Assembly (NCBI GenBank): GCA_900763675.1
Contig: CAAFLE010000104.1
Span: forward strand, 59,714-123,713
DNA length: 64,000 bases
Direction: 5' to 3'
From: an uncultured Oscillospiraceae bacterium
GTDB taxonomy: Bacteria > Bacillota > Clostridia > Oscillospirales > Oscillospiraceae
The notes below the pieces were generated by a model. That model made no database searches, was not told where the DNA came from, and was given only the letters and a program-made list of their open reading frames with translations. Shown in pieces: positions 49,804-59,940 of this stretch. Made by a program: the position numbers and the translations under genes. The stretch's first letter is position 1, and each line of letters begins with the position of its first letter.

Positions 49804-50730
49804 ATGCCCGAGCATAAAAGCGTGCTGCTGCACGAATGCATAGAAAATCTGAACATAAGACCCGACGGGATCTACGTAGACGGTACGCTCGGTCTCGGCG
49901 GACACTCGATGGAGATCGCAAAGCGCCTGACGACCGGACGGCTCATCGCCATCGACCAGGACGAAACGGCGATCGCCCGCTCGAAGGAACGGCTCGCGCC
50001 GTGGGCGGACCGCATTACCTTCGTCCATGGAAATTTCCGCTCGCTCGGGAGAATTCTGGACGATCTCGGCATCGACCGGGTGAACGGGATGCTTTTTGAT
50101 CTCGGCGTATCCTCGCCGCAGCTCGACGAGGCGGAACGCGGCTTTTCGTATATGGCGGACGCGCCGCTCGATATGCGCATGGACCAGAGCGCCCCGGTCA
50201 CGGCATGGACCGTCGTGAATACGTGGTCCGAGAGCGAGCTTGCCCGTATTCTGCGCGATTACGGCGAGGAGCGCTATGCCGGGCGCATTGCCGCCGGTAT
50301 CGTCCGCTCGCGGGAAAAGAAGCCCGTGGAGACGACGCTGGAGCTTGTTGACATTATAAAAAGCGCCATGCCCGGCGCGGCGCTGCGCGAAAAGCAGCAC
50401 CCGGCAAAGCGCAGCTTTCAGGCGATCCGCATCGCCGTGAACGACGAACTGGAGGCGGAGCGCGAAATGCTGCTCACCGCTATGGACCGGCTCGCTTCCG
50501 GCGGACGGCTCTGCGTCATCAGCTTCCACTCGCTGGAGGACCGGATTGTCAAAACCGCCATCCGCGAGCGGGAGGACGGCTGCACGTGTCCGCGGGATTT
50601 CCCGGTGTGCGTCTGCGGCTTTGTACAGACCATGAAAACCGTCACAAAGCCCATCACGGCTTCGGAAGCGGAGCTGAACGAAAATCCCCGCGCCCGGAGC
50701 GCCCGGCTCCGCGTGGCGGAAAGACTGTAA
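49804..50730 (+). CDS. rsmH: 16S rRNA (cytosine1402-N4)-methyltransferase RsmH
   Basis: 308 residues. RsmH methylates C1402 in the ribosomal P-site region of 16S rRNA. The start MPEHKSVLLHECIENL, the SAM loop YVDGTLGLGGHSMEIAKRL, DLGVSSPQLDEAERGFSY and the end AKRSFQAIRIAVNDELE are all hallmark blocks. It starts one base after mraZ, the usual order of the dcw cluster. Confidence 0.97.
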   Translation: MPEHKSVLLHECIENLNIRPDGIYVDGTLGLGGHSMEIAKRLTTGRLIAIDQDETAIARSKERLAPWADRITFVHGNFRSLGRILDDLGIDRVNGMLFDLGVSSPQLDEAERGFSYMADAPLDMRMDQSAPVTAWTVVNTWSESELARILRDYGEERYAGRIAAGIVRSREKKPVETTLELVDIIKSAMPGAALREKQHPAKRSFQAIRIAVNDELEAEREMLLTAMDRLASGGRLCVISFHSLEDRIVKTAIREREDGCTCPRDFPVCVCGFVQTMKTVTKPITASEAELNENPRARSARLRVAERL

Positions 50731-50745
50731 GGAGGCGAAAACGCT

Positions 50746-51303
50746 GTGACCGCACAACCAACCGAACAGAAAACAGCGGTTTTTACGCCCTGCACAGACG
50801 GCGCGGAAGCGACCCGCGCCTTCCCCATCCTCGATGAGGACACCAAGGAGCTGCCCCTGATCGCCGAGCGGTTTGCCGGCCGGTACTGGGACGGGCGGAC
50901 GGAGGACGCTCCGGCGAAAAAGCCGGAACGCAGACGCCGCCGTGGGTTTGCCTTCGCCGCGGGCTTTACCGCCGTCGCGGCGATGCTGCTGCTTGTCGGC
51001 TCGCTGATCGGACAGGCAAAGCTCACCGCCATGAACGACGAGCTTGTTGCCGTCTCCGCGCAGATCGCGGAGCTGCGCTCGGAGGAGCGCACGCTGCGCG
51101 TGCAGACCGAGGAATCGGAAAGTCTTGCCGCCGTGGAGCGCTATGCCGTGGATACGCTGGGAATGCACGCGCCGCGGCTCGACCAGCGAAACGCTGGGAC
51201 CGCAGAACCTGCCGACCGGGCGACCGTTCTGAACGTGCGCCGCGGCGAGGGGCTGCGCCATATATGGGAGAGCTTTCTCGACACGCTTGTGGAATGTTTT
51301 TAA
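50746..51303 (+). CDS. ftsL: FtsL-like cell division protein
   Basis: 185 residues with a GTG start at 50746 after aaggagg. Position between rsmH and a division PBP is that of ftsL. A cytoplasmic N terminus of about 60 residues ends in a basic patch (KPERRRRRGF). One transmembrane helix (FAFAAGFTAVAAMLLLVGSL) follows, then a coiled-coil-like segment (LTAMNDELVAVSAQIAELRS). FtsL recruits and stabilises FtsI and FtsW with DivIC and DivIB. Sequence conservation of this family is low, so the call rests on position and topology. Confidence 0.8.
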   Translation: MTAQPTEQKTAVFTPCTDGAEATRAFPILDEDTKELPLIAERFAGRYWDGRTEDAPAKKPERRRRRGFAFAAGFTAVAAMLLLVGSLIGQAKLTAMNDELVAVSAQIAELRSEERTLRVQTEESESLAAVERYAVDTLGMHAPRLDQRNAGTAEPADRATVLNVRRGEGLRHIWESFLDTLVECF

Positions 51304-51361
51304 ATCCGGCGCGGTATAATGCAGTACGATCCTGTGTATACCGCTTCGGAGGAACTGCCTT

Positions 51362-53674
51362 ATGCCCTCGCAAAGCCGACCCAACCGCACCATGCTGCGC
51401 CGCGCATTGTTTCTTCTCGCCGTCTGCGGCGTTGCGGCGTTCGCCGTTTTGATCTTCCAGCTTTTCCGGCTCCAGATCCTGCGCCACGATGAGCTGGAGA
51501 GCGCCGCTTTGCAGCAGCAGCTGCGCCGCACGTCGATCCCCGCGTCCCGCGGCACAATCTATGACCGCACCGGGCGCGTCCTTGCCATGAGTGCGACGAC
51601 GTATACGGTTTATCTCAGCCCGGCGGAGATCGCCATGAACGGCGAGGACGCCGAGCGAATTGCGTCGGGGCTTTCCGAAATTCTCGGCGCAGACCGGGAA
51701 AAAATCCTTTCTATGACTGCCGACCGCCGCAGCTGGTACAAAACAGTCAAGCGACAGATTGAGGAGAGCGAGGCGGAGGCGGTACGCGCTTTTAAAAACG
51801 AGTACGACCTGCAGGGCGTGAAGCTCGAACCGGACACAAAACGGTATTACCCGTATGCGACGCTCGCTTCCCACGTCATCGGGTTCGTCGGCGCGGACAA
51901 CACGGGGCTTGCCGGTCTGGAGTTTACGCAGAACGAATGGCTGACCGGGACGAACGGCAGCATTCTCCGGCTGAAGAACAGCGCCGGAACGGATATGATC
52001 CTTACAAGCTACGAGGATTACGTTGATGCACAGAACGGTCTCGATCTGCACTTGACAATTGATACCACTGTCCAGTACTATCTGGAGAAGCAGCTTTCTC
52101 AGGCAGTGCAGGACTATGATATAAAGAACGGTGCTGCCGGCATCATCATGGACCCCGACACGGGCGCGATCCTTGCTATGGCGTCGCTCGGCAATTTCGA
52201 TCTGAATCATTACCAGCGCGTCTCCGCCGACATCCAGTCGGAGATCGACGAAGCCGCCGACCCGGAAACGGCGTCACAGCTTCTGCGGGACGCCCAGCTT
52301 GCCCAGTGGCGCAACAAAGCCATTTCCGATACGTACGAACCCGGCTCGACGTTCAAAATCCTGACGCTTGCCATGGCGCTCGAAGAGGGCATCGCAAAGC
52401 CGTCCGACAGCTTTTACTGCGGCGGCAGCATGACGGTGCAGGGACGCGGCAAGCCGCTTAAATGCTGGAAAACCGTCGGTCACGGCTCGCAGACGCTCAC
52501 GCAGGCAGCGCAGCACTCCTGCAATGTCGCCTTTGCCACGCTGGGACTGCGCATCGGCGAGGAAACGTTTTACCGCTACTGCGAGGATTTCGGCTTCTTC
52601 CGCTACGGCGGCGACCCCGACGTTTCGCTCACCGGCAAAACCGGCATCTCGCTTCCCGGCGAGAGCGGCAGCATATGGTGGTCCAAAAACGTTTTCTGCA
52701 ACAGCGAAAATCTCTCCCAGCTCGCCGCGGCGTCGTTTGGGCAGACGTTCAACATTACGCCGCTCCAGCTCATCACGGCGGTGAGTGCCTGCTGCAACGG
52801 CGGGCGGCTTATGAAGCCGTACATCGTCGATTCCGTTACGGACGACACCGGCGCTCTCGTGTCGAAAACCGAGCCGGAAATGCTCCGGCAGGTCATCTCC
52901 GCGGAGACGAGCGCCCAGGTGAACGCCATTTTGGAGCAGGTCGTCTGCGACACAAAGCAGGGGACCGGGAAAAACGCCTATGTGGCGGGCTATCACATTG
53001 CGGGCAAGACCGGCACCTCCGAAAAGGTCGCGCAGGACGCCGCCGGCGGGAGCAAGGAATACATCGTCTCCTTCATCGGCTATGCCCCGGCGGACGACCC
53101 GGAGGTCGTGTGTCTCATTTTGATGGATACGCCATCGAACGAGACCGGCATTTATATCTCCGGCGGACAGATGGCGGCGCCGGTCGTTGGCAGAGTCCTC
53201 GGCGAGGTATTGCCGTATCTCGGCGTACAGCCGCGCTACAGCGAAGCGGAGGAAAAGTACATTGACCGCGCCGTGCCGTCCCTCACCGGGAAAACGCCGG
53301 AGGACGCGGTGAAGCTGCTCCGCGAAGCCGGGCTGTCTGCAAAGATCGAGGGGACCGGCGGCATCGTTACCGGACAGCTCCCCGGACGCGGTACGGTCGT
53401 CGCAAGCGGCACGACCGTGATTCTCTATACCGGCGAGATCGCGGAGCCGGAGGAGGAGACCGTACCGGAACTGACGGGGCTTACGTATGCCGAGGCGCGG
53501 AACGCGCTCTTTGCAAGAGGGCTGTTCCTCCGTTCGGACAGCACGATTCTGGCGGATTCCGACACGGTGCGCGTCGTATTTCAGAGCGTCCCCGCCGGGG
53601 AAGCCGTCCGCGGGGGCAGCGTGATCGAGGTCAGCATCGTCAACGACGATAACGATACATACGGCCGGTATTAA
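51362..53674 (+). CDS. ftsI: penicillin-binding protein 2 with PASTA domains (FtsI/PbpB)
   Basis: 770 residues, class B PBP. It cross-links septal peptidoglycan. One N-terminal membrane helix (ALFLLAVCGVAAFAVLIFQL) is followed by a dimerisation domain. The transpeptidase has SxxK at Ser329-Lys332 (PGSTFKIL), SxN at Ser386-Asn388 (HSCNVAF) and KTG at 549-551 (GKTGTSEK). Two PASTA domains follow (VPSLTGKTPEDAVKLLREAG and VPELTGLTYAEARNAL). Two PASTA units fit Bacillus PBP2B better than SpoVD, which has one. Start 51362 follows cggaggaac. Confidence 0.93.
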   Translation: MPSQSRPNRTMLRRALFLLAVCGVAAFAVLIFQLFRLQILRHDELESAALQQQLRRTSIPASRGTIYDRTGRVLAMSATTYTVYLSPAEIAMNGEDAERIASGLSEILGADREKILSMTADRRSWYKTVKRQIEESEAEAVRAFKNEYDLQGVKLEPDTKRYYPYATLASHVIGFVGADNTGLAGLEFTQNEWLTGTNGSILRLKNSAGTDMILTSYEDYVDAQNGLDLHLTIDTTVQYYLEKQLSQAVQDYDIKNGAAGIIMDPDTGAILAMASLGNFDLNHYQRVSADIQSEIDEAADPETASQLLRDAQLAQWRNKAISDTYEPGSTFKILTLAMALEEGIAKPSDSFYCGGSMTVQGRGKPLKCWKTVGHGSQTLTQAAQHSCNVAFATLGLRIGEETFYRYCEDFGFFRYGGDPDVSLTGKTGISLPGESGSIWWSKNVFCNSENLSQLAAASFGQTFNITPLQLITAVSACCNGGRLMKPYIVDSVTDDTGALVSKTEPEMLRQVISAETSAQVNAILEQVVCDTKQGTGKNAYVAGYHIAGKTGTSEKVAQDAAGGSKEYIVSFIGYAPADDPEVVCLILMDTPSNETGIYISGGQMAAPVVGRVLGEVLPYLGVQPRYSEAEEKYIDRAVPSLTGKTPEDAVKLLREAGLSAKIEGTGGIVTGQLPGRGTVVASGTTVILYTGEIAEPEEETVPELTGLTYAEARNALFARGLFLRSDSTILADSDTVRVVFQSVPAGEAVRGGSVIEVSIVNDDNDTYGRY

Positions 53675-53700
53675 CGGTCGGGACATTATGAGGAAATGAC

Positions 53701-55158
53701 ATGAAGCTATCGGATATTCTGAAAGACATAAACGTTCTTGTATCCACCGTCTCCGGCGATACGGAGATCACCGGCGTGTGCTACGATTCCCGGAAGGTGC
53801 GGCGCGGCGATCTTTTTGTCGCGGTGCGCGGCTACGAGTCTGACGGTCATAAATATATTGCCATGGCGGCGGAGAAGGGCTGCGCCGCCGTGCTGTGCGA
53901 GGATGCCCCGGAGGGAAGTATTCCGTATGTCCGCACGGACGACAGCCGTCTCGGTCTGGCGCTCGCGGCGCGGAATTTCTACGGCGACCCCAGCGCAGAA
54001 ATGAAGGTCATCGGCATTACCGGCACGAACGGCAAAACGACGACCACCATTCTCGTCAAGCAGATTCTCGAAAAGACGCTGGGCGCAAAGGTCGGTCTCA
54101 TCGGCAGCATCTCGAACATGATCGGCGGCGAGGAATTTCATGCCGAGCATACCACACCGGAATCGTGCGACCTTCAGGCGCTTTTCCGCCAAATGGCGGA
54201 CGCCGGGTGTACCCACTGCGTCATGGAGGTATCCTCCCATTCGCTCGTGCTGCATCGCGTGGCGGGCGTTCATTTCGCCGTCGGTCTCTTCACGAACCTG
54301 ACGCAGGACCATCTCGATTTCCACAACACGATGGAGGAATACGCCCGCGCCAAGTCCCTGCTGTTCCCGATGTGCGAGAGAGCGGCGGCGAATGCGGACG
54401 ATCCGTGGACCGAAACGGTGATGAATAATGCGCCGCAGCCGGTATATACGTTCTCAGCAAAGAGCGACGACGCCTCTCTCACCGCCCGCGACATCCGTCT
54501 CGCGCCGTCGGGCGTGCGGTTCTGCGCTCTCGAGCAGGGCGATCTGGTGCGCGTCAAAACAAATCTCCCGGGGCAGTTTTCGGTATATAACGCGCTGGCG
54601 GCAATCGCGTGCGCACGGCTTCTCGGCGTGCCGCTGGCGGACGCCGCGGCGGCGCTCGAAACCTCCCACGGCGCCAAGGGTCGCGTTGAGCCGGTGCCGA
54701 CGGACGGCGATTACAGCATTTTCATCGACTACGCCGTCACGCCGGACGCCATCGAAAACGTTCTCACGACGCTGCGCGGCATTGCGCCGAAGCGTCTCGT
54801 GATGCTCTTCGGCGCGGGCGGCGACCGCGACCGGAAAAAGCGCCCGATCATGGGAAAAATCTCCGCGGACATCGCGGATTTCGTCATCGTCACGAGCGAC
54901 AACCCGCGCACCGAGGACCCCATGAGCATTATCGAGGAGATTTTGCCCGGCGTACGCGAGGGGAAAGCGCCCTATAAGGTCATCTGCGACCGGCGGGAGG
55001 CGATCCGCTGGGCGATCGACCACCACCAGCCGGGCGACGTGATACTGCTCTGCGGCAAGGGTCACGAGGATTACCAGATCATCGGGCATGAGAAGATCCA
55101 TATGGACGAGCGCGAGATCGTTGCGGAATACCTTGCCGAGCGGGCAAAGCGCGGCTAA
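53701..55158 (+). CDS. murE: UDP-MurNAc-tripeptide synthetase MurE (DAP-adding)
   Basis: 485 residues. MurE adds the third residue to the peptidoglycan stem peptide. The P-loop GITGTNGKTTTT lies near residue 105. The substrate-selecting motif reads DNPRTEDP near residue 400, the form found in enzymes that add meso-diaminopimelate. LCGKGHEDYQIIG is the conserved end. Start 53701 follows gaggaaatg-type spacing. In many relatives murF would follow, but here mraY is next, so murF must be elsewhere. Confidence 0.96.
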   Translation: MKLSDILKDINVLVSTVSGDTEITGVCYDSRKVRRGDLFVAVRGYESDGHKYIAMAAEKGCAAVLCEDAPEGSIPYVRTDDSRLGLALAARNFYGDPSAEMKVIGITGTNGKTTTTILVKQILEKTLGAKVGLIGSISNMIGGEEFHAEHTTPESCDLQALFRQMADAGCTHCVMEVSSHSLVLHRVAGVHFAVGLFTNLTQDHLDFHNTMEEYARAKSLLFPMCERAAANADDPWTETVMNNAPQPVYTFSAKSDDASLTARDIRLAPSGVRFCALEQGDLVRVKTNLPGQFSVYNALAAIACARLLGVPLADAAAALETSHGAKGRVEPVPTDGDYSIFIDYAVTPDAIENVLTTLRGIAPKRLVMLFGAGGDRDRKKRPIMGKISADIADFVIVTSDNPRTEDPMSIIEEILPGVREGKAPYKVICDRREAIRWAIDHHQPGDVILLCGKGHEDYQIIGHEKIHMDEREIVAEYLAERAKRG

Positions 55159-55191
55159 CAAAGCAAAAGAGGAAAGGCACGGGGAAAGAGA

Positions 55192-56205
55192 ATGACTTGG
55201 AAGCTGATACTGGCGCTTGCCGTCGGATTTTGTCTGTCGAGCGCCGTGGGCGCGGTACTGGTACCGTATCTGCGGAAGATCAAGGCGGGACAGTCGATCC
55301 GCGAGGACGGACCTACGTGGCACATGAGCAAGACCGGAACGCCGACCATGGGCGGACTGATGTTCATCATTGCCATCACGGTCGTGTGTCTCACGGTAGG
55401 CTTCTCCTGCATGGCAGACGGCGAATGGGGACACATTTTCGTTCTGGTGTTCGGACTGGTGTTCGGCGCCATCGGATTTCTGGACGACTATGAGAAGCTG
55501 CGCCACAAGCAGAATCTCGGTCTGAGCGCGAAAATGAAGTTCCTGCTCCAGCTCCTTGCCGCGACGTGCTTTCTGCTGCTGCTCCGCTTTACCGGGTATC
55601 TCAGCCCCAATCTCTATATCCCGTTCTGGAACGTCTATGTGCCGGTGTCCGAACCGCTGTACTTCATCTTTGCGGCGTTTGTTATTGTCGGCACGGTGAA
55701 CGCGGTGAACATTACCGACGGTATCGACGGACTTGCTGCGGGAACGTGCATCCCCGTTTTCCTCTGCTTCACGGCGATCGTGTTCTGCTGGGGCAAGGAA
55801 TATCTTCCGCAGGGCATTTTTGCGAGCGGTATGGTCGGCGCTCTGCTCGGCTTCCTTATCTATAACTTCAATCCCGCCCGCGTGTTCATGGGCGATACCG
55901 GCTCACTCTTCCTCGGCGGGTGCATTTCGGGACTGGCGTTTGCGCTTGATGTGCCGCTGCTGCTCATCCCGCTGTGCATCATGCCGATCATCGAAACGCT
56001 CTCGGACATCATCCAGGTGGCATATTTCAAAATCTCCCACGGCAAGCGCGTATTTAAAATGGCTCCGTTCCACCACCATCTGGAGATGGGTGGCTGGTCC
56101 GGCAGAAAATGGAAAGAAAAAGAGATCTTCGTCCTGTTTACGACCGTGACGCTCGTCATGGCGGTCATTTCTCTTCTCGGCGTAACGGGGCGCTATTCCT
56201 TCTGA
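55192..56205 (+). CDS. mraY: phospho-MurNAc-pentapeptide transferase MraY
   Basis: 337 residues with about 10 membrane segments. MraY attaches phospho-MurNAc-pentapeptide to undecaprenyl phosphate, giving lipid I at the inner face of the membrane. Motifs: GPTWHMSKTGTPTMGGLMF, FLDDYEKLRHKQNLGLSA, NITDGIDGLAAGT with catalytic Asp residues, and FKMAPFHHHLEMGGW. Start 55192 follows ggggaaag. The neighbours murE and ftsW are directly adjacent, with no murF or murD between. Confidence 0.97.
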   Translation: MTWKLILALAVGFCLSSAVGAVLVPYLRKIKAGQSIREDGPTWHMSKTGTPTMGGLMFIIAITVVCLTVGFSCMADGEWGHIFVLVFGLVFGAIGFLDDYEKLRHKQNLGLSAKMKFLLQLLAATCFLLLLRFTGYLSPNLYIPFWNVYVPVSEPLYFIFAAFVIVGTVNAVNITDGIDGLAAGTCIPVFLCFTAIVFCWGKEYLPQGIFASGMVGALLGFLIYNFNPARVFMGDTGSLFLGGCISGLAFALDVPLLLIPLCIMPIIETLSDIIQVAYFKISHGKRVFKMAPFHHHLEMGGWSGRKWKEKEIFVLFTTVTLVMAVISLLGVTGRYSF

Positions 56206-56235
56206 GCTTTTGAGAGGGTAATACCGGAGGCTCTC

Positions 56236-57444
56236 ATGGAACATACGGCGGCCCGGAACGACCGGGTCACATCGGGTAAGGCAGACCGCAGGGCGGATCT
56301 GCCTTTCCTTGTTATCACGCTCATGCTGCTCGGCACCGGCGTCGTGATGGTGCTCTCGGCGAGCTTTGCAAGCGCCTATTACGATCTACAGGGCGAGACC
56401 GGGCATAACCCCGTATACTTCTTTTCGCGGCAGGCGGTGTTCGCCGCCGCGGGAGTGTGCGTGATGCTCATCGCCTCGCGCATTCCGATGCGCGTTTACC
56501 GGAAATGCGCCCTGCCGCTGCTGCTCGTGTCGATTGCAAGTCTTGCGGCGGTGCTGGTCATCGGCACGGTCGTCAACGGTGCGCGGCGCTGGATCAATCT
56601 CGGCTTCACGACGTTCCAGCCGTCAGAAATCACAAAAATTGCAATTATTCTTTACTTTTCGGCGCTGATATGCAAATATAAAGACCGGATGCGCACCTTC
56701 CGGTACGGCATCGCGCCGTTTGCGGCGATTCTGGCGGTCGTTTCGGCGCTGCTCATACTCGAACCGCACTTTTCCGCCACGATCATTATTCTTGCTATCG
56801 GCGCTTCGATGCTCTTTCTCGGCGGCGTGCAGCTGCGCTGGTTCCTCGGCGCGGCGGGCGTTCTTGCCGCCGGGGCGGTGACGGCGGTGCTGTTCGTGCC
56901 GTATGTCGCGGCGCGGGTGGCATCCTTCCGCGACCCGTTTTCCGATCTCACCGGCGACGGATGGCAGATCGTCCAGTCGCTCTATGCCATCGGCTCCGGC
57001 GGACTTTCCGGCCTCGGTCTCGGCATGAGCCGCCAGAAGTACCTGTATCTGCCGGAGGAGCATAACGACTTCATCTTCTCCGTGGTGTGCGAGGAGCTGG
57101 GCTTTATCGGCGCGGCGGCGATTTTGCTGCTGTTTGCCATGCTCATCGTGCGCGGGTACTGGCTCTCCATGCAGAGTACCGACCGATTCAGCTTTCTCAC
57201 CGGCTGCGGCATCACGACGATGCTCGCGTTGCAGATCGTGCTGAATGTGGCGGTGTGTACCAATCTCGTTCCCTGCACCGGCATATCGCTGCCGTTTTTC
57301 AGTTACGGCGGTACGGCGCTCCTCATCCAAATGGGGGAGGCGGGGATATTGCTCAGTATATCGAGGGAGAACCCCTGCGCTCTTTATGAGCCGCGGGAGC
57401 TGTTCCGTTTTAAAAATGCAAAAAACCAGAAAATCGAGGAATGA
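56236..57444 (+). CDS. ftsW: lipid II polymerase FtsW (SEDS family)
   Basis: 402 residues with about 10 membrane segments. FtsW is the SEDS glycosyltransferase of the divisome and works with FtsI. The N-terminal membrane region has LVMVLSASFASAYY-type sequence, the mid region FTTFQPSEITKIAIILYF, and the C-terminal signature TGISLPFFSYGGTALL is intact. Start 56236 follows cggaggc. The next gene, murG, begins four bases after the stop. Confidence 0.95.
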   Translation: MEHTAARNDRVTSGKADRRADLPFLVITLMLLGTGVVMVLSASFASAYYDLQGETGHNPVYFFSRQAVFAAAGVCVMLIASRIPMRVYRKCALPLLLVSIASLAAVLVIGTVVNGARRWINLGFTTFQPSEITKIAIILYFSALICKYKDRMRTFRYGIAPFAAILAVVSALLILEPHFSATIIILAIGASMLFLGGVQLRWFLGAAGVLAAGAVTAVLFVPYVAARVASFRDPFSDLTGDGWQIVQSLYAIGSGGLSGLGLGMSRQKYLYLPEEHNDFIFSVVCEELGFIGAAAILLLFAMLIVRGYWLSMQSTDRFSFLTGCGITTMLALQIVLNVAVCTNLVPCTGISLPFFSYGGTALLIQMGEAGILLSISRENPCALYEPRELFRFKNAKNQKIEE

Positions 57445-57447
57445 CCT

Positions 57448-58584
57448 ATGCGCTTTCTTTTTGCCTGCGGCGGCACCGCAGGTCATGTCAACCCAGCCAT
57501 CGGCGTGGCGGACCGTATCCGCGAGCTGCTGCCGGACAGCGAAATTCTGTTCATCGGCGCTCTCGGAAAAATGGAGATGGAGCTTGTCCCCCGCGAGGGG
57601 TACGAAATCCGCGGCGTGCCGGTATCGAATCTGAGCCGGTCGCTGTCCGTGGAGGGACTCAAGCATAACGTGAAATTCATCTCCGATCTTTTGAAATCGG
57701 GTCCCGCCTGCCGGAAGATCATCGAAGAATTTCGCCCCGACGCCGTCATCGGCACCGGCGGCTATGTATGCTACCCCGTGCTGCACGAAGCGGCAAAGCT
57801 CCATATCCCCACGGTGGTGCACGAGAGCAACGCCGAGCCGGGACTTACGACGCGCCAGCTCGAAAAGAACGTCGATAAGATCATGGTCGGCTTTGCCGAA
57901 GCGCGGGAAAACTATAAGCACCCCGAAAAGGTCGTCGTGACCGGCACGCCGGTTCGTCTAGGGTTCATGCGCTCGGATAAGACCGCCGCCCGCCGGGCGC
58001 TCGGCATTGCCGAGGACGAACCGCTCGTCGTTTCCGTGTGGGGCAGTCTTGGCGCAACGGAAATGAATAAGGTCGTGGCGCGTATGATCGCTCTCGCCAT
58101 GGACGGCGAGGAGAAGCCGTTCCGGCTCGTCCATTCGGCGGGCAAACGCGGCATCGAGAGCATGACGCGGTATATGAGCGAGGAGCTGGGGCTTTCCGGC
58201 TGGAAAGAAGCCGGGTTTGACGTTGTGGATTATATCTATGATATGCCGCGGCTCATGGCGGCGGCGGACATCGTCCTCTGCCGGAGCGGCGCTTCCACGC
58301 TCGCGGAGCTGACCGCCATCGGCAAGCCCGCGATTCTTGTGCCGAGTCCGAACGTTGTGCATAACCATCAGGAGAAAAACGCCCGCGTGCTGGAGCATGG
58401 CGGCGGCGCCGTCGTGCTGCTCGAGAGCGACGCCGGTGCGGACGTGATGCTCTCGACGATCACCTCTCTGCTGGAGGACAAGGAAAAGCTCGCCGGAATG
58501 GAAGAGCATATGCGCGATCTTGCCGTGGAAAACGCCACGGACGAGATCACCTCCATCGTCCTCGGTCTCGCCGCGGGCGAGTAA
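57448..58584 (+). CDS. murG: UDP-GlcNAc:lipid I N-acetylglucosaminyltransferase MurG
   Basis: 378 residues. MurG adds GlcNAc to lipid I to make lipid II on the inner membrane face. The N-terminal loop FACGGTAGHVNPAIGVADRI and the second glycine loop GSLGATEMNKVV are present, as is the donor site region MPRLMAAADIVLCRSGASTLAEL with the following Pro-rich PSPNVVHNHQ. Start 57448 follows gaggaatgac-type spacing. It is followed by murA after 72 bases. Confidence 0.96.
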   Translation: MRFLFACGGTAGHVNPAIGVADRIRELLPDSEILFIGALGKMEMELVPREGYEIRGVPVSNLSRSLSVEGLKHNVKFISDLLKSGPACRKIIEEFRPDAVIGTGGYVCYPVLHEAAKLHIPTVVHESNAEPGLTTRQLEKNVDKIMVGFAEARENYKHPEKVVVTGTPVRLGFMRSDKTAARRALGIAEDEPLVVSVWGSLGATEMNKVVARMIALAMDGEEKPFRLVHSAGKRGIESMTRYMSEELGLSGWKEAGFDVVDYIYDMPRLMAAADIVLCRSGASTLAELTAIGKPAILVPSPNVVHNHQEKNARVLEHGGGAVVLLESDAGADVMLSTITSLLEDKEKLAGMEEHMRDLAVENATDEITSIVLGLAAGE

Positions 58585-58656
58585 ACGCGCCGCGCAATAT
58601 CAAACGGCGCTTCCTTTGCATAGTATGGCATGAAATTGCTGTGCGGAGGAAGAAAT

Positions 58657-59910
58657 ATGAGTATTTGGCATATAACCGGCGGTACTCCGCTTCGCGGGCA
58701 GGTACGGGTGCAGGGCTCCAAAAACGCGGTTTTGCCGGTCATCGCGGCGTCGCTTCTGTGCGGCGCGGAAACGGAGCTTTTGAATTGCCCGGACCTGAGC
58801 GACGTTGACGCGGCAATGGACATTCTCCGCCATCTCGGCTGCACGGCGGGACGCTGCGGCGACGCTCTGTGCATCGACACGACCGCCCCCACGCGCTGCG
58901 ACATTCCGCGAAAGCTTATGCACCGGATGCGCTCCTCCGTCATCTTTCTCGGACCGATGCTTGCCCGCTTCGGCGAGGCGGAGGTATCGCTCCCCGGCGG
59001 CTGCGAGCTGGGACCGCGGCCCATCGACCTGCATCTGCACGCGCTGCGTCTGCTCGGCGCGGAGATCGCCGAGGGGGAGGACAGCATCGTCTGCCGCGCC
59101 TCGCACCTTCGCGGCGCGGAGATACCTCTCTCGCTGCCGAGCGTCGGCGCAACGGAAAACGCCATGATCGCCGCGTGCGCGGCGGAGGGGACGACCGTCA
59201 TCTATAACGCCGCCCGCGAACCGGAGATCGAAACGCTGCAAAGCTATCTCCGCGCTCTCGGCGCGGAAATCTCCGGCGCCGGCTCGCCGGTCATCCGCAT
59301 TACCGGCTTTTCCCCGCGCACCCATGCGGGGCTGCGCGTGCCGTTCGACCGCATTGCCGCGGCAACATATCTCTGCGCCGCCGTATGCGCCTCCGGCGAG
59401 ATCGAGCTTGCCGGCGTTTCCGGCGGACAGCTCGCCCCGGTGCTGGATGCGCTGCGCACGATGGGCTGCGCGGTGAGCGCCCACGGAGACCGCATACATA
59501 TGTCTTCCCATGGACGCCCGGGGGCGCCCGGCGCGATCGTTACAAGACCGTATCCCGGCTTTCCGACGGACGCCGCGCCGCTTCTCATGGCGGCGTCGCT
59601 CAAAAGCACGGGACCGGCAATGTTCATCGAAAACATTTTCTCCGGCAGATACCGCCACGCCGAGGAAATGCGCCGTCTCGGCGCGGAGATCGTTCTCCGC
59701 GGTCCGATGGCGCTCGTGACCGGCGTGGAGACGCTGCGCGGCGCTCCGCTCAAAAGCCCCGATCTGCGGGGCGGGGCGGCGCTTGTCGCCGCGGCGCTCG
59801 CCGCGGAGGGCGAGAGTACGGTAGAGGACAGTGGACACATCCTGCGCGGCTACGAATCGCTGGACGGCGTGCTGCGCTCGCTCGGCGCGTCGGTCTGGCG
59901 CGAGGAATAA
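58657..59910 (+). CDS. murA: UDP-GlcNAc 1-carboxyvinyltransferase MurA
   Basis: 417 residues from the ATG at 58657, preceded by cggaggaag. MurA makes the first committed peptidoglycan precursor from UDP-GlcNAc and phosphoenolpyruvate. The substrate loop has the catalytic Cys116 in LPGGCELGPRPIDLH, which is the fosfomycin target. GSKNAVLPVIAASLLC at the start and YPGFPTDAAPLLMA later are family marks. Its place inside the dcw cluster is typical of Clostridia. Confidence 0.95.
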   Translation: MSIWHITGGTPLRGQVRVQGSKNAVLPVIAASLLCGAETELLNCPDLSDVDAAMDILRHLGCTAGRCGDALCIDTTAPTRCDIPRKLMHRMRSSVIFLGPMLARFGEAEVSLPGGCELGPRPIDLHLHALRLLGAEIAEGEDSIVCRASHLRGAEIPLSLPSVGATENAMIAACAAEGTTVIYNAAREPEIETLQSYLRALGAEISGAGSPVIRITGFSPRTHAGLRVPFDRIAAATYLCAAVCASGEIELAGVSGGQLAPVLDALRTMGCAVSAHGDRIHMSSHGRPGAPGAIVTRPYPGFPTDAAPLLMAASLKSTGPAMFIENIFSGRYRHAEEMRRLGAEIVLRGPMALVTGVETLRGAPLKSPDLRGGAALVAAALAAEGESTVEDSGHILRGYESLDGVLRSLGASVWREE

Positions 59911-59940
59911 AGCGGTATTCAAACACAAAAGGAGCAGAAC

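Noticed and set aside
51315..51320. TATAAT upstream of ftsI as a promoter
   Set aside because: No acceptable -35 at 16-18 bp; the cluster is probably read from the mra promoter.
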